Below, piece after piece: positions 34,938-45,105 of a stretch of 64,000 nt of DNA. A program made the translations under genes and the position numbers. The stretch spans positions 2,737,001 to 2,801,000 of the forward strand of contig NZ_CP036533.1 of assembly GCF_024585265.1 (NCBI RefSeq), read 5' to 3'. Source of the DNA: Bradyrhizobium sp. WBAH42 (GTDB taxonomy: Bacteria > Pseudomonadota > Alphaproteobacteria > Rhizobiales > Xanthobacteraceae). The stretch's first letter is position 1; each line of letters starts with the position of its first letter. The notes beneath the pieces were generated by a model. It was not told the origin of the DNA. It ran no database searches and saw nothing but the letters and a program-made list of their open reading frames with translations.

Positions 34938-36271
34938 CCAAGCTCAATGGAACCTCCGGACAGCTCTTCTCCGGTCTCGCCGAGAGTCTCAACGTGCGCG
35001 GATCGCGCTCGGCAAAGGGCGCCGGAACCAAACCGCAGGCGAATTCGTCGTTCAACGATCTGCTCCACACGGTCTCGAACCTCGCCAAGCAGGCACTGAG
35101 CGAAGATGGCAGCGAGACGGCCGCGAAGACCGGAACGTTGCGCACGCGCCTGATCCACCCGACCGAGCAGGAGAAGCCGAAGGAGGCGACGCCGCGCGAA
35201 CGTGTGGCGACAACTGCACATCCAAAGTCCATGGACGAGGCCTCCGACAACAAGTCCGACAAGTCGACGGAGAAACCACGTCCGGTCGACGATGTCGCCG
35301 GGACGGATCGCCAGGACCAATCCGGCATCGCTGTCATGGTCGGCCAGGAGATCGCTACCGCGCCTGCCACGAAGCCGCAGATGCAATTGCCGTCCGCAGA
35401 CAAGGGCGCGCCCGCGCGCGACGAGCGGCCCCCCTCGGCGAAGCACGAGGCGCCAAGCACCGTGAAGGTGGCGACCGCCGATACCGTTCCATCCGGTGCT
35501 GCCCAAGCCGGCGCACGCTCGCAGGCCGCGGCGCCGCAGGCGATGGCCACGCCGCAGCCGGCACCGACGCAAGGTGCGGAGGCTTCGAGCGCAATGCCGG
35601 CATCACCTGGCTTCGAGGCGGTTACGGCCGATGTCGAGCGCGCTGCCAAGGCCTCAGTGCGCGCCGCGCTGCCCGAGACGACCAAGGTCACCGTGGTCCA
35701 GCAGGAAACCCATCTGCCACCGGCGCACTTCAACGCTCCGCAGCAGGTCGCCAACGCAGTCGTCGCCGAGCTGAAGGAACCGTCGGCAGCGGCGGCGTCC
35801 GCGGCGCCCGATCTCGCCCAGACCAACGCACCGGATCAGCCGCTCAGGATCCTGACTGTCAATCTCGAACCGCCCGCGCTCGGCAACGTCACGGTGCGCT
35901 TACGCCTCGTCGGCACCGAAGTGTCCGTCCAGCTCGCGGCCGAGCGCAAGGACACCAGCCAGATGCTCGACCGGCAGCGCGACCAGATCCGCGACCTCAT
36001 GCAGTCGGCGGGCTACGTCGCCGAAGTCGCGCCGGTCCAGCACGGCCCGCTGGATGGATTTCAGAGCGGCTCCGGCCAGTCGCAGCCGCAGCTCTCGGGT
36101 CAGCAACAATCCTCGCCGCAGTCGCAAGGCGCGTTCGGCGGTGCCGGCACGTCGTCGGGGCAGTCCGACGGCGGCGCAAAGCAGGCCCGCCAGGAGCGCC
36201 CGTTCAGCCAGGAGACGCGTCATGATCAGGATGTGGCGGCGCATCATCGTCGCGGCCCTGTTTATCTCTAG
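34934..36271 (+). CDS. fliK: FliK, hook-length control protein
   Basis: A 445-residue protein, low in complexity for the first 300 residues (many Ala, Gln, Pro, Ser, Lys), with the FliK C-terminal domain at about residues 305-370 (PLRILTVNLEPPALGNVTVRLRLVGTEVSVQLAAERKDTSQMLDRQ). FliK measures hook length and triggers the FlhB switch. It overlaps the following transglycosylase gene by 50 bases, in a different frame. Position next to motC and flgE matches rhizobial clusters. Confidence 0.88.
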   Translation: MTKLNGTSGQLFSGLAESLNVRGSRSAKGAGTKPQANSSFNDLLHTVSNLAKQALSEDGSETAAKTGTLRTRLIHPTEQEKPKEATPRERVATTAHPKSMDEASDNKSDKSTEKPRPVDDVAGTDRQDQSGIAVMVGQEIATAPATKPQMQLPSADKGAPARDERPPSAKHEAPSTVKVATADTVPSGAAQAGARSQAAAPQAMATPQPAPTQGAEASSAMPASPGFEAVTADVERAAKASVRAALPETTKVTVVQQETHLPPAHFNAPQQVANAVVAELKEPSAAAASAAPDLAQTNAPDQPLRILTVNLEPPALGNVTVRLRLVGTEVSVQLAAERKDTSQMLDRQRDQIRDLMQSAGYVAEVAPVQHGPLDGFQSGSGQSQPQLSGQQQSSPQSQGAFGGAGTSSGQSDGGAKQARQERPFSQETRHDQDVAAHHRRGPVYL

Positions 36272-36803
36272 TGCGAGCGCGGCCCAGGCGGCCGCCGAAA
36301 CTGCGCGCCCCTGCGAGCGCGAGATGGCGCGCGCGGCGCAGCAGCACGGGATTCCGCTCGGCATTCTCTATGCGGTCGGGCTCACCGAGACCGGACGGCG
36401 CGGCGCGCTCCATCCCTATGCTCTCGGTGCCGACGGCCAGACCGTGTTCGCCAAGGACATGGATGGTGCAATCGCGAATTTCGAGACCATGCGCAGCAAG
36501 GGGATCAAATTGATCGACCTCGGATGCATGCAGATCAACCATTATTACCACGGCGACAAGTTCGTTTCGGTGCGGGCGATGTTCGATCCCGCCAGGAACG
36601 TCCAATACGCCGCGCGCTTCCTCAAGGAGTTGAAGCAGCGCGAAGGCAGCTGGACCATGGCCCTTGCCCGCTACAACGCAGGTCCCAACAATCAGCCGGC
36701 GCAGAAGCGCTACGTCTGTCACATCGTCGCGCACCTCGTCTCGAGCGGCTTCGGCGCGTGGACCGACAAGGCTCGCTCCTTCTGTCAGCCGAAAACGACC
36801 TGA
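36222..36803 (+). CDS. Lytic transglycosylase of the flagellar cluster
   Basis: About 193 residues. A signal peptide (IIVAALFISSASAAQAA) leads to an SLT-like domain. The likely catalytic Glu lies in LTETGR and the fold motifs include LGCMQINHYYHG and ALARYNAGPNN. It would cut peptidoglycan in the periplasm to let the rod through. This is the activity supplied by the C-terminal half of FlgJ in enterics, which is missing from the rod-binding protein encoded at 45522-46004. The start at 36222 has GGAG eight bases upstream and overlaps fliK. Confidence 0.88.
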   Translation: MIRMWRRIIVAALFISSASAAQAAAETARPCEREMARAAQQHGIPLGILYAVGLTETGRRGALHPYALGADGQTVFAKDMDGAIANFETMRSKGIKLIDLGCMQINHYYHGDKFVSVRAMFDPARNVQYAARFLKELKQREGSWTMALARYNAGPNNQPAQKRYVCHIVAHLVSSGFGAWTDKARSFCQPKTT

Positions 36804-36893
36804 CAACATGAAGTTGTGCATCGCGCCCAATCATCAGCCCCGCGCAAGCAAGACCCCGCATTGTAGCTGCAACCTGACCAAGGAGTCCAATTC

Positions 36894-38123
36894 ATGAGCC
36901 TGTATGGTGTTATGCGCACCGGCGTTTCCGGGATGAACGCGCAGTCCAACAAGCTGTCGACGGTCTCGGACAACATCGCCAACGTCAACACGACGGGCTA
37001 CAAGCGGGCTTCGACGGAGTTCTCCTCGCTGATCCTGAAGAGCGGCTCCGGCAATTACGATTCCGGCGCGGTCGAAACCACCGTCCGTTATGCCATCTCC
37101 GACGCCGGCAACTATCACTTCACGACATCGACGACGGATCTTGCGGTCCAGGGCAACGGATTCTTCGTCGTGCAGGACGCGAACGGAAATAACTTCCTCA
37201 CCCGTGCGGGCGCGTTCGTGCCCGACGAAACCGGCAACCTCGTCAACACAGCCGGCTTCCAGCTGATGGGCTACAACATCGCGAACGGTGCCGTGCCCAA
37301 CGTCGCCGCCAACGGTTTCGGCGGCCTTCAGGTCATCAACGTCAATCAGATGGCGCTGCAGGCCGCGCCATCGACCAAGGCGACCGTGGCCGCCAATTTC
37401 GATCCGAGCGCAACCGCGATCGCAGCGCCGGCAGGGCCCGCCAACTACACGTCGAAGACGTCGATGGTGACCTACGATAATATCGGCAATGCCGTGACGC
37501 TCGACGTCTACGCTGCCAAGACGGGCGCCAATACCTGGGATATCCAGGTCTACAACGGCGCCACTGCGTTGACGACGCCGGGCCCCGCAACCACGTTCAC
37601 CTTCGACGTCACCGCGACCGGCAAGGGCAAATTGGCCGCTGCGAGCCCGACGGCGCTCTCGGTCGCGATCCCGGGCGGTTCCGCCGCCTTCAATATCGAT
37701 ATGTCGGCCATGACCCAGGTCGCTGCCGCCTTCGATTTCAAGGCGACGGTCGACGGCAATGCTCCGTCCGCCGTGGAGAAGGTGAACATCGACGACAAGG
37801 GCATCGTCACCGCCGTCCTCAAGAACGGCACCACGCTACCGAGCTTCCAGATCGCGCTCGCCACGGTGCCGAGCCCGGACCATCTGACGCCCGAAGTCGG
37901 CAACGTCTATTCGCCGAACCTGGAGTCCGGAAACGTGCAGGTTGGCCTCGCCGGCCAGGGCGGTCTCGGCACCGTCAAATCCGGCGCGCTGGAAGATTCC
38001 AACGTCGATCTCGCGGACGAACTGACCTCGATGATCGAAGCCCAGCGCGGCTTCACGGCGAACTCGAAATCGTTCCAGACCGGCGCGGATCTGCTGGACG
38101 TCGTCGTCAACCTGAAGCGCTGA
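36894..38123 (+). CDS. flgE: FlgE, flagellar hook protein
   Basis: A 409-residue hook subunit. The N-terminal axial motif (MNAQSNKLSTVSDNIANVNTTGYKR) and the C-terminal motif (VDLADELTSMIEAQRGFTANSKSFQTGADLLDVVVNL) are clear, with the FlgE middle domain between. AAGGAG lies nine bases upstream of ATG 36894. It begins the second large operon, flgE-flgK-flgL-flaF-flbT-flgD-fliQ-flhA-fliR and followers. In Brucella and Sinorhizobium the flgE promoter is a known target of the FtcR regulator, which is encoded here at 47135-47905. Confidence 0.94.
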   Translation: MSLYGVMRTGVSGMNAQSNKLSTVSDNIANVNTTGYKRASTEFSSLILKSGSGNYDSGAVETTVRYAISDAGNYHFTTSTTDLAVQGNGFFVVQDANGNNFLTRAGAFVPDETGNLVNTAGFQLMGYNIANGAVPNVAANGFGGLQVINVNQMALQAAPSTKATVAANFDPSATAIAAPAGPANYTSKTSMVTYDNIGNAVTLDVYAAKTGANTWDIQVYNGATALTTPGPATTFTFDVTATGKGKLAAASPTALSVAIPGGSAAFNIDMSAMTQVAAAFDFKATVDGNAPSAVEKVNIDDKGIVTAVLKNGTTLPSFQIALATVPSPDHLTPEVGNVYSPNLESGNVQVGLAGQGGLGTVKSGALEDSNVDLADELTSMIEAQRGFTANSKSFQTGADLLDVVVNLKR

Positions 38124-38157
38124 ATTCTTCGGCGCTCGTTTCGGGCAAGAGCACGCC

Positions 38158-39633
38158 ATGTCGCTTACCGCCGCTCTCAACTCGGCTCGCTCCTCGCTCA
38201 TGGCGTCGAGCATCCAGTCGTCGGTCATCTCGCGCAACATCGCCGGTGCCAGCGCCACCGGCTATTCGCGCAAGCTCACCGTGCTGGACAATCTGCCCGG
38301 CACCGGCGTCTATGTCGCGGCGATCCAGCGCGCCGCCAGCTCGGGCCTCTACAACAACGTCCTGATCGCGACCTCGTCGTCGGCCAAGCAAACCGCGATC
38401 TATGACGGCCTGCAGAAGATCGCCACCGCGACGGTGGACGATCCCGAGCTCGACCAGTCGCCGACGGCGCAGCTCAATGCGCTGAAGCAGGCATTGCAGA
38501 AATATGCCAACGCCCCGGACAACACCACGCTGGCACAGGCGGCCGTCGCGTCCGCCAAGGACATGGCGACCGCGCTCAACCAGGCGACCCGGACCGTGCA
38601 GTCGGTCCGCGAGAGCGCCGATGCCGACATGAAGACGTCGGTTCAGAACATCAACCAGCTGCTCTCGCAGTTCGAGACCGTGAACACGGCGATCGTGAAG
38701 GGCACGATCTCCGGCGACGACATCACCGACTACCTCGACCAGCGCGACAGCATCGTCTCGCAGCTGTCGCAGGAGGTCGGCGTCACCATGTCGATCCGCC
38801 CCAACGGCGACGCGGCGCTCTACGCCGACAGCGGCGTCGTGCTGTTCGACAAGACGGCGCGGTCGGTGAGCTTTGCGCCGACGACCGCCTACACCGCCGG
38901 CACCACGGGCAATGCCGTCTACATCGACGGCGTACCCGTGACCGGGGCCAATTCGGTGATGCCGCTGAAGTCGGGCAAGCTCGCAGGGCTGGCTCAGCTG
39001 CGCGACCAGGACACCGTCACCTATCAGAGCCAGCTCGACGAAATCGCGCGCGGCCTGATCAATACGTTCAGGGAAAGCGATCAGACCGCCGCGGCACTGC
39101 CCGACGTTCCCGGTCTCTTCACCTATCCGGGCGCGCCGGCGATGCCGGCGAGCGCAACCGTCTCGGTGGGCCTCGCCGGCACGATCTCGGTCGCCGCATC
39201 GGTCGATCCGGCCCTGGGCGGCAACCCGAATCTGCTGCGCGACGGTGCGATCAGCGGCAACCCCGCCTATCAATCCAACACCGCCGGCAACGGCGGCTAT
39301 TCGACCCGGCTGCAGCAGCTCATCGGCGGCATGGATGCCTCGCAGCCGTTCGATGCAACGACGCAAGGCAAGCCGAGCGGCAGCCTGATCGACTTCGCAT
39401 CGTCCTCGGCAAGCTGGATCGAAAACCAGCGCAAGGCCGCCAACGACAACTCCGAGTACCAGAGCACGCTGCTCAACCGCAGCATCACGGCGTTGTCCAA
39501 CGTCAACGGCGTCAACATGGACGACGAGATGGCCTTGATGCTCCAGGTCGAGCGCACCTATTCGGCCTCGTCGAAGATCATCTCGACCGTCGATGAAATG
39601 CTGCAGAGCCTGCTCGCTGCCGTAGGGAACTAA
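38158..39633 (+). CDS. flgK: FlgK, hook-filament junction protein 1
   Basis: A 491-residue hook-associated protein. The N-terminal axial part reads SSVISRNIAGASATGYSRK, and the C-terminus ends in NGVNMDDEMALMLQVERTYSASSKIISTVDEMLQSLL, both typical. It caps the hook and joins it to the filament together with FlgL. It follows flgE by 34 bp and is three bases before flgL. Confidence 0.94.
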   Translation: MSLTAALNSARSSLMASSIQSSVISRNIAGASATGYSRKLTVLDNLPGTGVYVAAIQRAASSGLYNNVLIATSSSAKQTAIYDGLQKIATATVDDPELDQSPTAQLNALKQALQKYANAPDNTTLAQAAVASAKDMATALNQATRTVQSVRESADADMKTSVQNINQLLSQFETVNTAIVKGTISGDDITDYLDQRDSIVSQLSQEVGVTMSIRPNGDAALYADSGVVLFDKTARSVSFAPTTAYTAGTTGNAVYIDGVPVTGANSVMPLKSGKLAGLAQLRDQDTVTYQSQLDEIARGLINTFRESDQTAAALPDVPGLFTYPGAPAMPASATVSVGLAGTISVAASVDPALGGNPNLLRDGAISGNPAYQSNTAGNGGYSTRLQQLIGGMDASQPFDATTQGKPSGSLIDFASSSASWIENQRKAANDNSEYQSTLLNRSITALSNVNGVNMDDEMALMLQVERTYSASSKIISTVDEMLQSLLAAVGN

Positions 39634-39636
39634 GTC

Positions 39637-40683
39637 ATGATGAGCGCGAACTACATTTCCACCCTGATGTTGTCCTCCTCGTTGAGGTATTCGATCACGA
39701 ACAACCAGGCGGCGCTGAGCAAGGCCTCGACCGAGGCGACCACCGGCCGCTTCGCCGATATCGGCCTCGAGCTCGGTGCAACGACGGGAAGCGACCTCAC
39801 GCTGCGGGCGGACTTCAGCTTCGCCGATCAGCTCGTCGACACCAACGGGCTCGTCTCGGGGCGCCTGGACGTGACGCAGAACCGGATCACCCAGCTCAGC
39901 AAGACCGCGACGGATTTCCTCAAGGACCTGATCGCGGCCCGCAGCACCGACGGCGGCGGGCGGGTCATCCTGCCGCCTGCATCCTCCAATCTCCAGGATC
40001 TGATCGGGGCGCTAAACGTCTCCTATAACGGCTCCTATCTGTTCTCGGGCATCAACACGCAGAACGCGCCGATCACGCCTTACGTCGCGGGCTCGGCCAG
40101 CAAGAACCAGGTCGATGCGGATTTTCTCGCGGCCTTCGGCTTCTCGCAATCCTCAGCCAGCGTCGCCACCATCACGCCGGCCCAGATGCAGACCTTCCTC
40201 GACACCACCTTCGATGCCGAGTTTGCCAGCCCGGCCTGGAACACCAACTGGTCGTCGGCGACCGACCAGACCATGCAAAGCCGGATCTCCACCACCGAGA
40301 TCGCCGATACGTCCGTGAGCGCCAACCAGACCGGCTTCCGCAAGCTCGCCGAGGCCTACACCATGATGGCCGACCTCGGGAACGTGAAGCTGAGCCAGGA
40401 GACGTTCCAGGTCGTGGTGGACAAGGCCATCGGGCTCGTCGGCAACGCCATCAACGACCTCGCTGCGCTCGGCGGCAGCGTCGGCACGGTCCAGCAGCGG
40501 ATCACCACAGCAACCACCAAGCTCAAGACGCAGCAGGACATCCTGAACAATCAGATCGTCGGCATGGAGAAGGTCGACCCGACCGAAGCCTCGGTCCGGG
40601 TCAACACGCTGCAGACACAGATCCAGACGGCGCTGGCGCTCACTTCGCAGCTCCAGAAGATCAGCCTCATCAATTATCTCTGA
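39637..40683 (+). CDS. flgL: FlgL, hook-filament junction protein 3
   Basis: A 348-residue flagellin-related junction protein. The N-terminus (MLSSSLRYSITNNQAALSKASTEATTGRFAD) and the C-terminal coiled-coil helix (TATTKLKTQQDILNNQIVGMEKVDPTEASVRVNTLQTQIQTALALTSQLQKISLINYL) fit FlgL. An in-frame ATG at 39640 would shorten it by one residue. It is followed by flaF after 55 bp. Confidence 0.93.
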   Translation: MMSANYISTLMLSSSLRYSITNNQAALSKASTEATTGRFADIGLELGATTGSDLTLRADFSFADQLVDTNGLVSGRLDVTQNRITQLSKTATDFLKDLIAARSTDGGGRVILPPASSNLQDLIGALNVSYNGSYLFSGINTQNAPITPYVAGSASKNQVDADFLAAFGFSQSSASVATITPAQMQTFLDTTFDAEFASPAWNTNWSSATDQTMQSRISTTEIADTSVSANQTGFRKLAEAYTMMADLGNVKLSQETFQVVVDKAIGLVGNAINDLAALGGSVGTVQQRITTATTKLKTQQDILNNQIVGMEKVDPTEASVRVNTLQTQIQTALALTSQLQKISLINYL

Positions 40684-40738
40684 ATAGGGGCTCGTAACCT
40701 TTGTCCAGTTGTTCGGTCTCCTGCGAAGAGTGGTCCTG

Positions 40739-41083
40739 ATGACGTTTGAAGCCTATGAAGCGGTCGTCGACGAAAGTGGCTATGAGGCGCGCAGCCGCGA
40801 GCGGCAGGCGCTCAGCCTCGGCATCGACCGGCTCGAGCGGATCCAGAAGGGGCGTTTCAGCCTCGAGGACCAGGTCGAGAGCCTGCTCTATGTGCGGCGG
40901 CTGTGGACGATCTTCATTGAGGATCTCGCACACCCCGAGAACGGGCTGCCGGACAAGCTGCGCGCCGACATCATCTCGATCGGGCTGTGGGTGGTCAAGG
41001 AAGCCGACCGCCTCCGCGAGCAGCGGTCGAGCGACGTGGTACAGCTCATCGAAATCAACCGCCTGATCCGAGACGCGCTTTAA
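40739..41083 (+). CDS. flaF: FlaF, flagellin synthesis regulator
   Basis: A 114-residue helical protein with the FlaF pattern (YEARSRERQALSLGIDRLERIQ; SLLYVRRLWTIFIEDLAHPENGLPDKLRADIISIGLWVVKEADRLR). In alphaproteobacteria FlaF promotes flagellin production and export while FlbT restrains it. I chose ATG 40739; upstream in-frame starts such as 40709 are less likely. It overlaps flbT by one base. The flagellin leaders at 27640 and 28828 are its plausible regulatory context. Confidence 0.92.
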   Translation: MTFEAYEAVVDESGYEARSRERQALSLGIDRLERIQKGRFSLEDQVESLLYVRRLWTIFIEDLAHPENGLPDKLRADIISIGLWVVKEADRLREQRSSDVVQLIEINRLIRDAL

Positions 41084-41493
41084 TGAAGATCTCCTTGCGC
41101 GCGGGCGAACGGATCTACATCAACGGCGCGGTGCTCCGCGTCGACCGCAAGGTCTCCGTCGAGCTCGTCAACGACGTGATGTTCCTGCTCGAAGGGCAGG
41201 TCATGCAGGCGTCAGACGCCACCACGGCGCTGCGACAGCTCTATTTCATCGTCCAGCTCATGCTGATGAACCCGACCGACGTCCGCGACGCCGCCGCGCT
41301 CTACGCGCAGCATTACGCGGCCCTGTGTGCCGTTTGCGAGAGCCGCGAGATGCTCGACGGGCTCGGCGCGATCCACGAGCTGGTCGGGGCGACCCGCTAT
41401 TTCGAGGCGCTCAAGCGGATTCGGGCGCTGTTTCCGGTGGAGCAGGCCATCCTGGCGGGCGCCGCCAATGTTTCCCCGGTCGAAGCTGCCTGA
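41083..41493 (+). CDS. flbT: FlbT, flagellin mRNA regulator
   Basis: A 136-residue FlbT protein (MKISLRAGERIYINGAVLRVDRKVSVELVNDVMFLLEGQVMQASDATTALRQLYFIVQLMLMNP). In Caulobacter FlbT binds the flagellin mRNA leader and shortens its life. Because both flagellins here have a conserved leader that can hide the ribosome-binding site, FlbT is a likely partner. The start ATG 41083 overlaps the flaF stop codon by one base. Confidence 0.93.
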   Translation: MKISLRAGERIYINGAVLRVDRKVSVELVNDVMFLLEGQVMQASDATTALRQLYFIVQLMLMNPTDVRDAAALYAQHYAALCAVCESREMLDGLGAIHELVGATRYFEALKRIRALFPVEQAILAGAANVSPVEAA

Positions 41494-41508
41494 CAGCGGA
41501 GAGACAAG

Positions 41509-41931
41509 ATGAACGTTAACAGCGCGACCGACACGACCGGCAAGTCGTCCAGCTCGAACGCGACCAACTCGCCGACGTCGAGCAACAGCGTGGACTACAA
41601 CACTTTTCTCCAGCTCCTCATTGCCGAGATGAAGAATCAGGATCCGACCAATCCAATGGATACCTCGCAATATATGAGCCAGTTCGCCCAGCTCTCGACC
41701 GTCGAGCAGGCGATGCAGACGAATTCGAAGCTCGACGCGCTGCTGTCCTCGCAGTCCTTGTCGCAGGCCAACGGGTTGATCGGGAAGACGGTCAGCTTCA
41801 CCGACTCGACCGGCGCCACCTTCAGCGGCAAGGTCGTCTCGGTCTCCATCAACAGCGACGGCTCCATCGCGACCCTTCAGGACGGCACGAAGGTCGCGGT
41901 CGGACCGGGGCTCACGATCAGCCAATCATGA
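41509..41931 (+). CDS. flgD: FlgD, hook-cap protein (short form)
   Basis: A 140-residue hook-assembly scaffold. The conserved N-terminal part (VDYNTFLQLLIAEMKNQDPTNPMDTSQYMSQFAQLSTVEQAMQTNSKLDALLSS) is present. The usual C-terminal Ig-like/Tudor domains are missing or much reduced, as in other Rhizobiales FlgD proteins. AGCGGAGAG precedes the ATG. It overlaps fliQ by four bases. Confidence 0.93.
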   Translation: MNVNSATDTTGKSSSSNATNSPTSSNSVDYNTFLQLLIAEMKNQDPTNPMDTSQYMSQFAQLSTVEQAMQTNSKLDALLSSQSLSQANGLIGKTVSFTDSTGATFSGKVVSVSINSDGSIATLQDGTKVAVGPGLTISQS

Positions 41932-42194
41932 ACGAGCGGGACGCCCTCGATATCGTCCAGGCGGCGATCTGGACCATCATCGTCGCCTCCGGGCCGGCAG
42001 TCGGTGCAGCCATGCTGGTCGGCACCGTCATCGCGCTGATCCAGGCGCTGACCCAGATCCAGGAGGTGACGCTGACCTTCGTTCCGAAGATCATCGTCAT
42101 TCTCCTGGTCGTAGCCGTCTCCGGCTCCTTCATCGGCGCGCATCTGTCGACCTTCACCGAGATGGTCTATTCGCGGATCGAACGCGGCTTCTGA
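41928..42194 (+). CDS. fliQ: FliQ, export gate protein
   Basis: An 88-residue export-gate protein with two hydrophobic helices (AAIWTIIVASGPAVGAAMLVGTVIALIQALTQIQE and VPKIIVILLVVAVSGSFIG) and the conserved TQIQEVTLTFVPK segment between them. It forms the gate with FliP, FliR, FlhA and FlhB. Overlaps flgD by four bases. Confidence 0.95.
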   Translation: MNERDALDIVQAAIWTIIVASGPAVGAAMLVGTVIALIQALTQIQEVTLTFVPKIIVILLVVAVSGSFIGAHLSTFTEMVYSRIERGF

Positions 42195-42270
42195 TCCGGA
42201 CGGCCCCGGCACCATCCCCGCGTAAGCTTTGCGCGGCAGATTGCGAACCGGACCCCTCTGCCGGTGACCC

Positions 42271-44352
42271 ATGGCCGATACGTTAGCTGCTAGCCTGCCC
42301 AATCCGCGCCGCCTCGGAACGGATGCCTTCTTCGCCGGCGGCATCGTGACCATGCTCACGATCCTGTTCCTGCCGATTCCTCCGATCCTGATCGACCTCG
42401 GCCTCGCGTTCTCGATCGCGCTGTCGGCGCTGATCCTGATGGTCGCGCTGTGGATTCAGCGGCCGCTCGACTTCTCGGCCTTCCCGACCGTGCTGCTGAT
42501 CGCGACGATCCTGCGCCTGGCGCTGAACATCGCGACGACGCGCCTGATCCTGTCGCGGGGTGGGGAGGGCGAACAGGCGGCAGGCCATGTCGTTGCCGGC
42601 TTCTCGAAGTTCGTCATGGGCGGCGACTTCGTCATCGGCCTCATCATCTTCGCGATCCTGGTGACGGTGAATTTCGTCGTGATCACCAAGGGCGCGACGC
42701 GTATCGCCGAGGTCGGCGCCCGCTTCACCTTGGACGCCATTCCCGGCAAGCAGATGGCGATCGACGCGGACCTGTCCGCCGGCCTGATCGACGACAAGGA
42801 GGCCCAGCGCCGGCGCCGCGAGCTCGAAGAGGAGAGCGCGTTCTTCGGCGCCATGGACGGCGCCTCGAAATTCGTCCGCGGCGACGCCATTGCCGCCCTC
42901 ATCATTACCGCGATCAACATCTTCGGCGGCATCGTCATCGGCGTCACTCATCACGGATTGACTCTGTCCCGCGCCGCCGACGTCTACACCAAGCTTTCCG
43001 TCGGCGACGGTCTGGTGTCGCAGATGCCGGCGCTGATCGTCTCGCTGTCGGCGGGCCTCCTGGTCTCCAAGGGCGGTACCAGGGGCTCGGCGGAGCAGGC
43101 GGTGCTGCGGCAGCTCGGCGGCTATCCGCGCGCGGTGTCGGCGGCCGCGCTGATGATGTTCGTGCTCGCTCTGATGCCGGGGCTGCCGATGGCGCCGTTC
43201 GTGCTGCTCGGGGGCGTCATGGCCTTCGTCGGCTACTCGCTGCCGAAGCGCCAAGCCGCGCGGGAGCGCAAGGAGGCGGCCTCCAAGGCCGACGAGCGCG
43301 CCCAGGCCGAGGCCAAGGAATCCGTCAAGGAGCAGCTCAAGACCGCCGAGATCGAGCTGGCGCTCGGCGGCCACCTTTCGGTCCATCTGTTGGGCTCGCG
43401 CAACGAGCTTGCCCACCGCGTGGCCAAGATCCGCAAGAAATTCGCCAAGCAGTACGGCTTCGTCATTCCCGAGATCAAGCTGACCGACAATCTGTCGATC
43501 GATCCCAAGAGCTATCAGATCCGCATTCACGACACGCGCGTTGCCCATGGCGAGCTCAGGCTCGGCGAGGTGCTGGTACTGGTCGACAAGGACGGCAAGC
43601 CCGACGTGCCAGGCGACGAGGTGATCGAGCCTGCGTTCGGCATGAAGGCGCTGTGGGTGACGGAAGCCTTCACCGACGAAGTCAAGCGGCAGGGCTGCAA
43701 GCCGGTCGACAATCTGTCGGTGCTGCTCACGCATTTGAGCGAAGTGATCAGGGCGAACCTCGCCCAGCTCCTGTCCTACAAGGACATGCGTGCCCTGCTC
43801 GACCGGCTCGATCCCGAATACAAGCGCCTGGTCGAGGATCTGTGCCCGTCGCAGATCTCCTATTCGGGCCTGCTGGCGATCCTGAAGATCCTGCTGGCCG
43901 AGCGCGTGTCGATCCGAAACCTCCACCTGATCCTCGAGGCGATCGCCGAGATCGCGCCGCATGTGCGGCGCTCCGAGCAGGTCGCAGAGCACGTGCGGAC
44001 GCGGCTCGCCCAGCAGATCTGCGGCGATCTCTCCGACAATGGCGTGCTCAACGTGGTCCGTCTCGGCAACCGCTGGGACCTCGCCTTCCACCAGAGCCTG
44101 AAGCGCGATGCCAAGGGTGACGTCGTCGAGTTCGACGCCGACCCGCGCCTGATCGAACAGTTCGCGACCGAAGCCAGCACCGCGATCCGGAAATTCACCG
44201 AGAGCGGCACCAGCGTGGTGCTGGCCGTGACGCCGGAAGCGCGGCCCTATGTCCGGATGATCCTGGAGCGTGTGTTCCCGACATTGCCGATCCTGTCGCA
44301 TGTCGAAGTCGCGCGCAGCGCCGAGATCAGGGCGCTTGGAGCCATATCGTGA
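42271..44352 (+). CDS. flhA: FlhA, export gate protein
   Basis: A 693-residue export-gate protein: about eight transmembrane helices in the first 320 residues, then a large cytoplasmic ring domain. Conserved parts include [24 protein letters not shown] and the FHIPEP region ([60 protein letters not shown]). The length is normal. It follows fliQ after 76 bp and overlaps fliR by four bases. Confidence 0.96.
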   Translation: MADTLAASLPNPRRLGTDAFFAGGIVTMLTILFLPIPPILIDLGLAFSIALSALILMVALWIQRPLDFSAFPTVLLIATILRLALNIATTRLILSRGGEGEQAAGHVVAGFSKFVMGGDFVIGLIIFAILVTVNFVVITKGATRIAEVGARFTLDAIPGKQMAIDADLSAGLIDDKEAQRRRRELEEESAFFGAMDGASKFVRGDAIAALIITAINIFGGIVIGVTHHGLTLSRAADVYTKLSVGDGLVSQMPALIVSLSAGLLVSKGGTRGSAEQAVLRQLGGYPRAVSAAALMMFVLALMPGLPMAPFVLLGGVMAFVGYSLPKRQAARERKEAASKADERAQAEAKESVKEQLKTAEIELALGGHLSVHLLGSRNELAHRVAKIRKKFAKQYGFVIPEIKLTDNLSIDPKSYQIRIHDTRVAHGELRLGEVLVLVDKDGKPDVPGDEVIEPAFGMKALWVTEAFTDEVKRQGCKPVDNLSVLLTHLSEVIRANLAQLLSYKDMRALLDRLDPEYKRLVEDLCPSQISYSGLLAILKILLAERVSIRNLHLILEAIAEIAPHVRRSEQVAEHVRTRLAQQICGDLSDNGVLNVVRLGNRWDLAFHQSLKRDAKGDVVEFDADPRLIEQFATEASTAIRKFTESGTSVVLAVTPEARPYVRMILERVFPTLPILSHVEVARSAEIRALGAIS

Positions 44353-45101
44353 TCTCCGGGCTCGCCGACAGCGTGCTGGTGACGTTCATCGTGTTCTGCC
44401 GCATCGGTGCCTGCCTGATGCTGGTGCCCGGCTATTCCAGCGTCAACGTGCCGCCCCAGGTGCGCCTGTTCGTCGCCCTGGTCACGACGTTTGCGCTGAC
44501 GCCGATCCTGATCGCCGTCCTGAAGCCGCTCACGGACAACGCGGCGCCGCTGACGCTGGCGCTCCTGATCTGCTCCGAGCTCGTGGTCGGCAGCGTCATC
44601 GGGCTCGGCGGACGCGTGTTCTTCCTCGCCCTCCAGACCATGGCGACCATGATGGCGGGCGCGATCGGCCTGAGCAACATCCCGGGCACGCCGGTCGCCG
44701 ACACCGATCCGGCACCGGCCCTGGTGCCGCTGATCATGGCGGCCGTCACCACTTTGTTCTTCATGACCGACCAGCACTGGCAGGTGCTGCGGGGGCTGAT
44801 GAACTCCTACGACGTCTGGAAGCCCGGCAACAGGCTGGGCGGCGGCGTGGCGCTCGACCTGCTCGTCGGCCGCCTTTCGGAAGCGTTCGTGCTGACGCTG
44901 CGGATCTCGAGCCCCTTCATCGTCTATTCGGTCATCGTCAACCTGGCGGTCGGCCTGATCAACAAGCTGACGCCGGCCATTCCGGTCTATTTCATCTCGG
45001 TGCCCTTCGTGCTGTTCGGCGGCTTCCTGCTGCTCTACCTCACCAGCGACGAGCTGCTGACGCAGTTCATGCTGGGCGTGTCGTCGTGGCTGGCGGAGTG
45101 A
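44349..45101 (+). CDS. fliR: FliR, export gate protein
   Basis: A 250-residue integral membrane protein with several hydrophobic helices ([23 protein letters not shown] at the start; [39 protein letters not shown] near the end), matching FliR. The start is GTG 44349 overlapping the flhA stop. It is the last of the standard export-gate genes and is followed by four less-known genes in the same operon. Confidence 0.94.
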   Translation: MISGLADSVLVTFIVFCRIGACLMLVPGYSSVNVPPQVRLFVALVTTFALTPILIAVLKPLTDNAAPLTLALLICSELVVGSVIGLGGRVFFLALQTMATMMAGAIGLSNIPGTPVADTDPAPALVPLIMAAVTTLFFMTDQHWQVLRGLMNSYDVWKPGNRLGGGVALDLLVGRLSEAFVLTLRISSPFIVYSVIVNLAVGLINKLTPAIPVYFISVPFVLFGGFLLLYLTSDELLTQFMLGVSSWLAE

Positions 45102-45105
45102 CGTC

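Noticed and set aside
42283..44301. A 672-codon frame on the minus strand across flhA
   Set aside because: Antisense to flhA, with low-complexity Arg/Asp/His/Gln composition and no recognisable domain.
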